This document shows, one piece after another, positions 8,375-16,143 of a stretch of DNA of 64,000 bases (within the stretch, counting starts at the first letter, position 1; each line of letters opens with the position of its first letter). Location: NCBI GenBank assembly GCA_964567685.1, contig CAZMNO010000001.1, positions 62,001-126,000 on the forward strand, given 5' to 3'. The notes below the pieces were generated by a model, which was not told the DNA's origin, made no database searches, and saw only the letters and a list, made by a program, of their open reading frames with translations. Position numbers and translations under genes: made by a program. The stretch comes from UBA5972 sp964567685 (GTDB lineage Bacteria > Pseudomonadota > Alphaproteobacteria > Rhodobacterales > Rhodobacteraceae).

Positions 8375-9148
8375 GTGACCGATAAGCACATCGCCCTGAT
8401 TGCCGACGATATTCACAAGAGTTTTGGCTCGCTTGAGGTTCTGAAGGGAATCTCGGTTACCGCGAATGAGGGTGATGTAATCTCGATCATCGGATCATCC
8501 GGTTCCGGCAAAAGCACCTTTCTGCGCTGCATCAACTTTCTGGAAACCCCCGATAGCGGGCGTATCGTTCTGGATGGCGAAGAGGTGATCGTACGCACCA
8601 ACAAGCGCGGTCAGCTTTTGGGGGCTGATACAAAACAGATTCAGCGTTTGCGCACCCAGCTTGGATTTGTGTTTCAAAGCTTCAATTTGTGGTCGCACAT
8701 GACGGTTCTCGGGAACGTCATGGAAGGCCCGGTTCAGGTTTTGGGTAAGGACAAGGCTGAAGCCGAGGCCGAGGCGATGGAAATTCTGGCCGAAGTTGGG
8801 ATCGCGGAAAAACACGCCTCCTACCCCAGCCAGCTTTCCGGCGGGCAGCAACAGCGCGTGGCAATTGCGCGTGCCTTGGCGATGCACCCCAAAGTTCTGC
8901 TGTTTGATGAGCCGACATCGGCATTGGATCCCGAATTGGTCGGTGAGGTGCTGCGCGTAATGCGCCATCTGGCCGAACAGGGCCGCACCATGATCGTGGT
9001 CACCCATGAGATGGGATTTGCCCGCGAGGTCAGTAACAAAGTCATTTTCCTGCATGACGGAAGGGTGGAAGAGGAAGGCCCGCCCAAAGACGTGTTTGGA
9101 AATCCGAAATCAGAGCGTTGCCGGGCCTTTCTGGCCAGCACGCTGTGA
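8375..9148 (+). CDS. Polar amino-acid ABC transporter, ATP-binding protein
   Basis: A 257-residue HisP/GlnQ-type ATPase. Walker A is GSSGSGKST (residues 40-48), the signature is LSGGQQQRVAIARAL, and Walker B VLLFDEPTSALDPE is intact. Translation starts at a GTG with GGAAAG upstream. It heads a four-gene importer (ATPase, binding protein, two permeases). The gap of 134 bases after ocd could hold a separate promoter. Given its place between ocd and putA, the cargo is most likely arginine, ornithine or lysine; that is inference. Confidence 0.93.
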   Translation: MTDKHIALIADDIHKSFGSLEVLKGISVTANEGDVISIIGSSGSGKSTFLRCINFLETPDSGRIVLDGEEVIVRTNKRGQLLGADTKQIQRLRTQLGFVFQSFNLWSHMTVLGNVMEGPVQVLGKDKAEAEAEAMEILAEVGIAEKHASYPSQLSGGQQQRVAIARALAMHPKVLLFDEPTSALDPELVGEVLRVMRHLAEQGRTMIVVTHEMGFAREVSNKVIFLHDGRVEEEGPPKDVFGNPKSERCRAFLASTL

Positions 9149-9185
9149 CAAACCAAGATCAGGTAACTTAATAAGGGAGAGTAAA

Positions 9186-9920
9186 ATGAACTACTTGGTG
9201 AAAATCGCAGGAGCGACCGCTCTTGCAACTGCATTTGCTGCAACGTCGCTTGTTGCACAAACCGTTCGCATGGGGACCGAGGGCGCTTACCCTCCGTATA
9301 ACTTCATCAACGACAGCGGTGAAGTTGACGGGTTTGAGCGTGAGCTGGGCGATGAGCTGTGCAAACGCGCAGCACTGGATTGTACCTGGGTGACCAATGA
9401 CTGGGACTCGATCATCCCGAACCTGGTTTCCGGCAACTACGACACCATCATCGCTGGCATGTCGATCACCGCGGAACGGGATGAAGTCATTGACTTCACA
9501 CAGGAATACTTCCCGCCCGATCCCTCGGCCTATGTGGCTCTTGCGGGTGCGTCGATTGACACGGCCACAGGCGTGATCGCGGCACAAACCGCGACAATTC
9601 AGGCGGCTTTCGTTGCCAATTCAGGTGCGACCGTGGTTGAGTTTGCAACCCCGGAAGAAACCGTTGCAGCCGTTCGTTCCGGCGAAGCTGACGCGGTTCT
9701 GGCCGATTTTGCTTACCTTCAGCCGCTTGTTGAAGCATCCAACGGCGAACTGGCCGTGGTCGAGCGCGTATCGATCGGTGGCGGCGTTGGTATGGGCGTT
9801 CGCGAATCCGATACCGAGCTGAAAGGCAAAATGGATGCCGCAATTGCATCAATGAAAGCTGACGGCACACTTGCCGCGCTGATCGCCAAATGGTTTGACG
9901 GTCGCGTCGTCGACTATTGA
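9186..9920 (+). CDS. Polar amino-acid ABC transporter, periplasmic binding protein
   Basis: A 244-residue family-3 solute-binding protein. The N terminus (about 24 residues) is a Sec signal peptide ending near SLVAQ, and the mature protein opens with RMGTEGAYPPYNFIN, typical of arginine/ornithine/histidine binders, followed by the DGFERELGDELCKR block. A strong AGGGAGAG precedes the ATG at 9186. A stable hairpin terminator follows directly, which would favour high expression of this protein over the downstream permeases. Exact ligand not determined by sequence. Confidence 0.92.
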   Translation: MNYLVKIAGATALATAFAATSLVAQTVRMGTEGAYPPYNFINDSGEVDGFERELGDELCKRAALDCTWVTNDWDSIIPNLVSGNYDTIIAGMSITAERDEVIDFTQEYFPPDPSAYVALAGASIDTATGVIAAQTATIQAAFVANSGATVVEFATPEETVAAVRSGEADAVLADFAYLQPLVEASNGELAVVERVSIGGGVGMGVRESDTELKGKMDAAIASMKADGTLAALIAKWFDGRVVDY

Positions 9921-9938
9921 TCGCATCACCAAACTTAT

Positions 9939-9966
9939 AAAGGGCCGCGCTAGTCGCGGCCCTTTT
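9939..9966 (+). terminator. Rho-independent-type hairpin after the binding-protein gene
   Basis: AAAGGGCCGCG pairs perfectly with CGCGGCCCTTT across a five-base loop and runs into TTTT. It lies inside the importer operon, between the binding-protein and first permease genes, so it probably acts as a partial terminator or an mRNA-stabilising end that sets a higher ratio of binding protein to membrane subunits. Confidence 0.8.
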
Positions 9967-9986
9967 CAACGGTCAAAGGGTGGCGG

Positions 9987-10850
9987 ATGTTTGAATTTTG
10001 CGCAGATCCCAGCTTGCTTGCAGGCACCGACTGGTGGCTTTGCTATCTGACAAACGGCAAGCATTTCGGGTTTTACCGCAGCTTTGGCGTTGTCCTGATG
10101 CTGCTCTTTGTGACCGTACCATTCATCCTGATTCTTGGATTTGGCGGGGCTCTTGCACGCCGCTCTTCATTCGCCCCGTTGCGCTGGCTGGGACTTACAT
10201 ATACGTCGATGGTCAGGGGTGTTCCTGACATCATTTTCTTTCTTTTCGCACTGATCGCCGTCGATCAGGGCATCGAGTATCTGCGCCACCAGTTTTTCTG
10301 CCCCGACTGGACCGAACCGATCCGTCAGGGCAATGATTTTGTCGTCTGTGCCCGGGCCAAGATGCCGCTTTCCGCATCAGCCGAATGGGTTCACAAGACC
10401 TATAGTTTCTTTCAGGCCGTCCTGGCCTTTGCTGTTGTTTTCGGCGCTTTCGCCGCCAACACGATTTTCGGTGCAATGAACGCGGTTCCGCGCGCGCAGC
10501 TGGAAACCGGCGAGGCGTTTGGCATGACCGATGGCCAGGTCTTTCGCCGCATTCTGCTGCCGCAGATGTGGGTATATGCACTGCCGGGCCTGTCGAACCT
10601 TTGGATGATCTTCATCAAGGCAACTCCGCTTCTGTTCCTCTTGGGCATTCAGGATATCGTCTATTGGGCACGTGAGTTGGGGGGCACGAAATCCGCGCTG
10701 TTCGACTACCCGCACCGCGACTGGCGGTTGGGCTATTTTCTGGTGCTGCTTGTGTTCTATCTGGCTCTGACATGGTTCAGCGAAAGGTTCTTTGACCGGT
10801 TGCAGCGCCGTGTTTCACGCGGGCAGGCAACCTTAGGGGGGACGGTATGA
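9987..10850 (+). CDS. Polar amino-acid ABC transporter, permease (HisQ-like)
   Basis: A 287-residue inner-membrane subunit of a His/Glu/Gln/Arg-type importer with about five to six hydrophobic spans. The conserved cytoplasmic loop that docks on the ATPase is seen as AQLETGEAFGMTDGQVFRRILLPQ. It carries a somewhat long extracytoplasmic or loop insertion around residues 95-130, with two cysteines. Its stop overlaps the next permease start (ATGA), so the two are translationally coupled. Confidence 0.9.
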   Translation: MFEFCADPSLLAGTDWWLCYLTNGKHFGFYRSFGVVLMLLFVTVPFILILGFGGALARRSSFAPLRWLGLTYTSMVRGVPDIIFFLFALIAVDQGIEYLRHQFFCPDWTEPIRQGNDFVVCARAKMPLSASAEWVHKTYSFFQAVLAFAVVFGAFAANTIFGAMNAVPRAQLETGEAFGMTDGQVFRRILLPQMWVYALPGLSNLWMIFIKATPLLFLLGIQDIVYWARELGGTKSALFDYPHRDWRLGYFLVLLVFYLALTWFSERFFDRLQRRVSRGQATLGGTV

Positions 10851-11650
10851 GCTGCGCTGAAACCCTGTGGGGCTATGGCCTGAGGTCGATCGGATATGGC
10901 GAGCGCTTGCTACCCAAGACCGATTTCACCCTGTGCGAACATTTTGTGCTGATCGGGTCGGGCCTGATCTGGAACCTTTATTTCGCTTTCTTTGCTCTTT
11001 TTCTTGGATTTTTCATGGCGACTGCCGTGGCTGTGGCACGGGCAAGCGACCGGTGGATATTGAGCGCCCCGGCACGAGTGTTCATATTTGTAATCCGGGG
11101 ATCACCGCTGTTTATCCAGTTTTTCATTGCCTACGAGACCTTTGTGTTGATCCCCAAAGCCGGGTTCGATATCAGCCTTGGTTTTATCGAAATCACTGCT
11201 GAAACCCGCTGGTTGACCAAGGCCTGGCTGGGCGCGCTGATCGTCTTGTTCCTTAATACCACCGCCTATAGCGCGCAGATTTTCTATGGGGCACTGATGT
11301 CGGTTCCCAAGGGCGATCTGGAAGCTGCCGATGCCATCGGCATGTCGCCGATGCGCAAGTTCCGCCGCGTGGTCTTTCCTTCGATGCTCAGGCTTGCCTG
11401 GGCGTCTTACACCAACGAAGCGATCTTTCTGTTTCATGCCACAGCGCTGGTCTATTTCTCCAGTTTCCCGGCATGGAAGCAAAAGGGTGATGCGCTTTAC
11501 TATGCGAACTACTTTGCCGACAAGACTTTCAATCCGTTTATCCCTTATCCGATCATTGCGGTCTATTTCATCGTCTTCACGCTGATCCTGATTTCATTTT
11601 TTGGCGTGATCAACATGCGGTTGACACGGCACATCCGGGCAAAGAAGTAA
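10847..11650 (+). CDS. Polar amino-acid ABC transporter, permease (HisM-like)
   Basis: A 267-residue partner permease. The EAA-type loop is KGDLEAADAIGMSPMRKFRRVVFPS, quoted here only by its core AADAIGMSP, and VIRGSPLFIQFFI is the usual motif of these subunits. Hydrophobic spans fill the rest. It ends a few bases from the stop of the convergent Lrp-type gene. With the ATPase, binding protein and HisQ-like subunit it completes a four-component importer, probably for basic amino acids. Confidence 0.9.
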   Translation: MSCAETLWGYGLRSIGYGERLLPKTDFTLCEHFVLIGSGLIWNLYFAFFALFLGFFMATAVAVARASDRWILSAPARVFIFVIRGSPLFIQFFIAYETFVLIPKAGFDISLGFIEITAETRWLTKAWLGALIVLFLNTTAYSAQIFYGALMSVPKGDLEAADAIGMSPMRKFRRVVFPSMLRLAWASYTNEAIFLFHATALVYFSSFPAWKQKGDALYYANYFADKTFNPFIPYPIIAVYFIVFTLILISFFGVINMRLTRHIRAKK

Positions 11651-11656
11651 TAAGCG

Positions 11657-12148
11657 TTAGCGTTTTTGAGGCGTGGCCGACAGCGCCGTATCCTTGACCG
11701 CCTGCATGGATACATGGGTCGATGTGCTGGCGACAAAGGGCAGGTTGGAAATTGTTTCCCCCAACACTTGCCGATAAGCGCGGATGTCGCTGGTACGCAC
11801 TTTGAGCAAATAGTCAAACGACCCCGCAATCATGTGGCATTGCTCGATCTCCCTGACCGAGCGCACCGCATCATTGAAGGCACGCAGCGCTTTTTCAGTG
11901 GTGTCGGTCAGCTTGACCTCGGCAAAGGCAACGTGATCCTGACCGAGTTTCTCGGGGTCGAGAATAGCACTGAAGCCAAGGATGTAGCCATCTCTCAGCA
12001 GCCTTTGCATCCGCACCTGACAGGGGCTTTTTGATAGTCCGACATGGCGTGCAAGATCGGTGACAGGCATCCTTCCCTTTGCGGACAGGATTTCAAGAAT
12101 CTTTTCGTCGTAGCGGTCAAGTGGACCGATTATCACTGAATTACCCAC
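11657..12148 (-). CDS. Lrp/AsnC family regulator, probable PutR
   Basis: A 163-residue Lrp-type protein with an N-terminal helix-turn-helix (PVTDLARHVGLSKSPCQ region) and a C-terminal RAM domain (core IAGSFDYLLKVRTSD). The start is a GTG; another GTG five codons in is possible. It is divergent from putA across 121 bases, which is the arrangement of the alphaproteobacterial proline-responsive activator PutR. Because this PutA lacks the ribbon-helix-helix domain that lets enterobacterial PutA repress its own gene, a separate activator is expected. Function assigned from context. Confidence 0.88.
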   Translation of the reverse strand: MGNSVIIGPLDRYDEKILEILSAKGRMPVTDLARHVGLSKSPCQVRMQRLLRDGYILGFSAILDPEKLGQDHVAFAEVKLTDTTEKALRAFNDAVRSVREIEQCHMIAGSFDYLLKVRTSDIRAYRQVLGETISNLPFVASTSTHVSMQAVKDTALSATPQKR

Positions 12149-12269
12149 TAAATGCCCTCTGTTGGTCCAAAAACAAAGCCAAAACGCCTGTGTACTGTAA
12201 ATACTAAGGAAACATGACTTCCAAATATTTGATATACTCTGCCAAATCCAGTTTCAAGGAGTTCCGGCC
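12149..12269. promoter_or_regulatory. Divergent lrp(putR) / putA promoter region
   Basis: The gap contains A+T-rich runs, including a TATACT at 12233-12238 that could be the putA -10 box and a nearby AAATATTTG of partial dyad symmetry that could be an Lrp-type site. CAAGGAG shortly before the ATG at 12270 is the putA ribosome binding site. No clear -35 is visible, which fits an activator-dependent promoter; that reading is inference. Confidence 0.4.
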
Positions 12270-15200
12270 ATGCCCCCCCTTCAATCCCTGCGCAAGGATA
12301 TCCAGACGGCCCATCTGGCCGATGAAGCGAAACTGCTGTCAGCATTAGAGGCTGAAATTCCACTGACCCACGGTCTGGCCGGGCGGGCGCATGCAAGGGC
12401 TGTTGATCTCGTCAAATCAATCCGTTCTGACAGCAACCCCGGATTGATGGAGGTGTTCCTGGCCGAATACGGCCTGTCGACTGACGAGGGTGTGGCGCTG
12501 ATGTGTCTGGCCGAGGCGCTTTTGCGGGTGCCTGACCCGGAAACTATGGATGCGCTGATCGAAGACAAGATCGCGCCGTCAGCCTGGGGCGCGCATCTCG
12601 GTCATTCCTCGTCATCCCTGGTCAATGCCTCGACCTGGGCCTTGATGCTGACCGGAAAAGTCCTGAAAGAAGGCGAGGGTGAGGGGATTGCCGCCACCCT
12701 GCATGGGGCGATCAAGCGGCTGGGCGAACCTGTGATCCGCACCGCGGTCGGGCGCGCAATCCGTGAAATGGGGCATCAGTTCGTCCTTGGCCGCACCATC
12801 GACGAGGCGGTCTCGCGGGGGCGTAAACTTGAACGTCAGGGATATACGTTTTCTTATGACATGCTGGGCGAAGCGGCGCTGACGGCAGATGACGCCCGCA
12901 AATATTTCGACGCTTATTCGTCGGCGATCTCTGAGCTGGCCTTGCAGTGCAAATCAAAAGACATCCGCGAAAACCCCGGCATCTCGGTCAAGCTCTCGGC
13001 GCTCCATCCGCGCTATGAGGTCGGTCAGAAAGACCGCGTCTTGCGCGAACTTGTCGTCAGTACCCGCAAACTGGCGCGGCAGGCGGCAAAAGCAGGTATG
13101 GGGTTCAATATCGACGCGGAAGAGGCTGACCGGCTCGATTTGTCACTCGACGTGATCGAGGCGGTTCTGCGTGACCCCGATCTTGCCGGCTGGGACGGGT
13201 TTGGTGTTGTCGTTCAGGCCTACGGCAAGCGTGCCTCCTACGTGCTTGACTGGCTCTATGCGCTTGGCAAGGAGCTTGACCGCAAGATCATGGTCCGACT
13301 GGTCAAAGGTGCTTATTGGGATACCGAGATCAAGCGCGCGCAGGTCGAAGGGCTGGGCGGGTTCCCGGTGTTCACGCAGAAGGTTGCAACGGATGTTTCC
13401 TATCTGCTGTGCGCAGGCAAGCTATTGGCGATGACCGATCGCATTTACCCCCAGTTCGCGACGCATAACGCACATACGGTGGCGGCAATTATTGAAATGG
13501 CTGACGACCTTCAGGCCTTTGAGTTCCAGCGGTTGCAGGGCATGGGGGAGTCGCTGCACGGGCTGGTTTTGAATGGCGAGGGCATGCGCTGCCGGGTCTA
13601 CGCACCTGTCGGCACCCATCGCGATCTGCTGGCCTATCTGGTGCGGCGTCTGCTGGAAAACGGTGCCAACTCGTCATTCGTCAACCAGATTGTCGATGAG
13701 GATGTGGCGCCTGAACTTGTCGCCGCCGATCCGTTTGCAGCCCTCGCAGCACTGGAAGGGACTTCCCGAGAGGCCGTGGAGATGCCCGCCGACCTTTACC
13801 AGCCATCGCGCCGCAACTCAAAGGGCTGGGATTTGCACGATCTCGATGACCTCGCCGATATCGAAGTAGCCCGCGCGCCGTTCAAGAGCCACCATTGGGA
13901 TATTACTCCGCTGATTGCCGGGCCTGTGAAGGGGACGGAAAGCCATCCGGTCATCAACCCCGCTGATCCCGGTGATGAATTGGGAACGGTCACGCTGGCT
14001 TCTGAAGATGATGTCGAAACAGCGCTTTCGCAGGCGCAGGACTGGGCAGATGCGCCCGCCAGCGAACGGGCAGAGGTTTTGAACAAAGCCGCCGATCTTT
14101 ACGAGCAAAACTTTGGTGAGCTTTTTGCCGTGTTGACGCGCGAGGCCGGGAAAACCCCGATGGATGCGATTGCGGAATTGCGCGAAGCGGTTGATTTTCT
14201 GCGGTTTTATGCGGTGGAGGGGAAAGGCCTCTCAGCTATAGCCCCGCGTGGTCTGTTTGCCTGTATCTCGCCCTGGAATTTTCCGCTCGCGATTTTTACT
14301 GGCCAGATTGCGGCCGCCCTTGCCGCCGGCAATGGTGTACTGGCAAAGCCAGCCGAACCCACGGGGATCACCGCAACGATTGCGGTTGGCCTGATGCATA
14401 AGGCGGGGGTTCCAAGGGAAGTGTTGCAGCTCTTGCCGGGGCGTGGGTCGGTTGTGGGGGCCAGACTGACCTCTGACAGTCGCATCAACGGCGTGTGCTT
14501 CACCGGCTCTACGGCAACTGCACAGACGATCAACCGGGCGATGGCCGGAGGCATTGAACCGACGGCACCGCTGATTGCCGAGACCGGTGGGCTGAACGCG
14601 ATGATCGTTGACTCAACCGCCCTGCCCGAACAGGCGATCCGTGATATCATCGCCTCGAGCTTTCAGTCGGCAGGCCAGCGGTGCTCCGCCCTCAGGATGC
14701 TCTATCTGCAGGAAGATATCGCCGAACCCTTCCTTGAAATGCTTTATGGAGCAATGGATGAGCTGGTCATCGGCGACCCCTGGTCAATGGCAACCGATGT
14801 CGGGCCGGTGATCAACGAAGGGGCACGGATGGAGATCAATGCGCATATCGAACAAGCGCGCAACGAAGGGCGCTTGTTGAAGCAATTGCAGATCCCAAAT
14901 GAGGGCACGTTCGTCTCTCCGGCTGTGATCCGAGTTGATGGCATTGCCGACCTTGAAAAAGAGATTTTCGGCCCGGTCATGCACGTCACCACGTTTTCAG
15001 CAACAGCGATCGATGATGTAGTCGATGCGATCAACGCAACCGGCTATGGCCTCACCTTTGGCATGCATTCGCGCATTGATGACCGGGTGGAGCAAGTGAC
15101 CTCGCGGCTGAATGTTGGTAACATCTACATCAACCGCAACCAGATCGGCGCGATTGTCGGCTCGCAACCTTTTGGTGGTGAGGGTTTATCGGGGACGGGG

Positions 15201-15749
15201 CCCAAGGCTGGTGGCCCGGCTTATGTTCCGACGTTCAAATCAAGCACACCCGTCGGACACGAACCCTGCGCCGGGAAAGTGGCTGACGTCGATGCGGTTC
15301 AGGCTGCACTTGATGCTGCAGGGGTGGCACCAACGATAAAGCTCGCGACTGTTTCGCTTCCCGGGCCGACCGGTGAATCCAACCAGCTGTCCAGCTATGG
15401 GCGCGGGACTGTGTTATGCCTTGGGCCAGGCAAAAACGATGCGGAAGCGCAAGCGGCTATTGCTGCCGATAACGGGTGCCGGTCGGTGATGGTTGCACCG
15501 GGGGCTGGCATTGACGGGATTCTGGACCGTCAGGTCTTGTCTGCGCTTGAAGGGTTCGACCTCGTGGCGCTCTGGAGCTCCGCTGAGGATTTGAGCGCGG
15601 CCCGCAAGGCACTGGCCACCCGTTCAGGCCGTCTGATCGCACTGGCAAGCGGCGAGGATCTGGCGGCGAAATGCCGGATGGAGCGGCATGTCTGTATCGA
15701 CACGACTGCGGCAGGTGGGAATGCGAGCCTGCTAGCGGCGGTGGGTTAG
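12270..15749 (+). CDS. putA: Bifunctional proline dehydrogenase / L-glutamate gamma-semialdehyde dehydrogenase
   Basis: A 1159-residue PutA that oxidises proline to P5C with FAD and then to glutamate with NAD+. The proline dehydrogenase barrel covers roughly residues 60-480 (SVKLSALHPRYE, RLVKGAYWDTEIK, FATHNAHT). The aldehyde dehydrogenase domain follows (ISPWNFPLAIFTGQ, CFTGSTATAQ, catalytic Cys in SAGQRCSALR, EIFGPVMHV), with a C-terminal extension after about residue 1030. There is no N-terminal DNA-binding domain, so it is purely catalytic. Next to arginase, cyclodeaminase and an importer it ends the route from arginine to glutamate. Confidence 0.96.
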   Translation: MPPLQSLRKDIQTAHLADEAKLLSALEAEIPLTHGLAGRAHARAVDLVKSIRSDSNPGLMEVFLAEYGLSTDEGVALMCLAEALLRVPDPETMDALIEDKIAPSAWGAHLGHSSSSLVNASTWALMLTGKVLKEGEGEGIAATLHGAIKRLGEPVIRTAVGRAIREMGHQFVLGRTIDEAVSRGRKLERQGYTFSYDMLGEAALTADDARKYFDAYSSAISELALQCKSKDIRENPGISVKLSALHPRYEVGQKDRVLRELVVSTRKLARQAAKAGMGFNIDAEEADRLDLSLDVIEAVLRDPDLAGWDGFGVVVQAYGKRASYVLDWLYALGKELDRKIMVRLVKGAYWDTEIKRAQVEGLGGFPVFTQKVATDVSYLLCAGKLLAMTDRIYPQFATHNAHTVAAIIEMADDLQAFEFQRLQGMGESLHGLVLNGEGMRCRVYAPVGTHRDLLAYLVRRLLENGANSSFVNQIVDEDVAPELVAADPFAALAALEGTSREAVEMPADLYQPSRRNSKGWDLHDLDDLADIEVARAPFKSHHWDITPLIAGPVKGTESHPVINPADPGDELGTVTLASEDDVETALSQAQDWADAPASERAEVLNKAADLYEQNFGELFAVLTREAGKTPMDAIAELREAVDFLRFYAVEGKGLSAIAPRGLFACISPWNFPLAIFTGQIAAALAAGNGVLAKPAEPTGITATIAVGLMHKAGVPREVLQLLPGRGSVVGARLTSDSRINGVCFTGSTATAQTINRAMAGGIEPTAPLIAETGGLNAMIVDSTALPEQAIRDIIASSFQSAGQRCSALRMLYLQEDIAEPFLEMLYGAMDELVIGDPWSMATDVGPVINEGARMEINAHIEQARNEGRLLKQLQIPNEGTFVSPAVIRVDGIADLEKEIFGPVMHVTTFSATAIDDVVDAINATGYGLTFGMHSRIDDRVEQVTSRLNVGNIYINRNQIGAIVGSQPFGGEGLSGTGPKAGGPAYVPTFKSSTPVGHEPCAGKVADVDAVQAALDAAGVAPTIKLATVSLPGPTGESNQLSSYGRGTVLCLGPGKNDAEAQAAIAADNGCRSVMVAPGAGIDGILDRQVLSALEGFDLVALWSSAEDLSAARKALATRSGRLIALASGEDLAAKCRMERHVCIDTTAAGGNASLLAAVG

Positions 15750-16095
15750 AGAGACTTGAGCCAGCGGCCCTTTCCAATGACCAATCAAGGAATTGACGAA
15801 ATTGCCCTGAAACCGCCACTCAAGAAATGCGCCTACGCGCGGAACAAAGGGCGTCAGCCCACCGCGCATCGCCGGGCCGTCCCCCGGCACGGCGATTGGC
15901 CGAGGCAAGCGCAGTTTATTGAGGCCGCACAGGCTTTGCCGGGATAAAGTGGCAGTCACTTCCGCCTGTTCGCCGCACCACGGCCCGTCGATACGAGGCT
16001 CTGTGGTGATCGGAGAAAGGTTCACTGCGAGGCCAGAACCGTTCCATGCAGAAAGGCCAATCTTCGGGGCCGTCGGTCTAAGTTACTTTCCAAAA
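15750..16095. other. Intergenic region after putA, mostly a repeat
   Basis: No convincing gene lies between putA and the pnp terminator. Short open frames here have no ribosome binding site and no family features. More than half of the stretch is the 194-base repeat listed separately at 15813. I see no terminator hairpin with a T run for putA itself. Confidence 0.5.
15813..16006 (+). repeat. Intergenic repeat, copy A (194 bases)
   Basis: This stretch shares a co-linear series of blocks with 56227-56420, in the same orientation and with the same overall length of 194 bases: CCGCCACT at the start, GCGCGGA, AGGGCG, CCGCGCATCGCC, GGCGATTGGC, ATAAAGTG and CTCTGTGG at the end. Spacing between blocks differs by only a few bases. 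The middle also forms an inverted repeat (CGCCGGG...CCCGGC). Origin is unknown; it has no transposase and no clean terminal repeats. Confidence 0.6.
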
Positions 16096-16123
16096 AAAAG
16101 GCCCCGAATTCGTGGGGCCTTTT
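16096..16123 (-). terminator. Terminator of pnp
   Basis: AAAAGGCCCC pairs with GGGGCCTTTT across an eight-base loop. Read on the minus strand it ends in eight T residues, so it is a strong rho-independent terminator for pnp, whose stop is about 20 bases away. On the plus strand the T run is shorter, so it may also stop read-through from the putA side. Confidence 0.88.
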
Positions 16124-16143
16124 CTGTTTGTATCGTTCTGATA

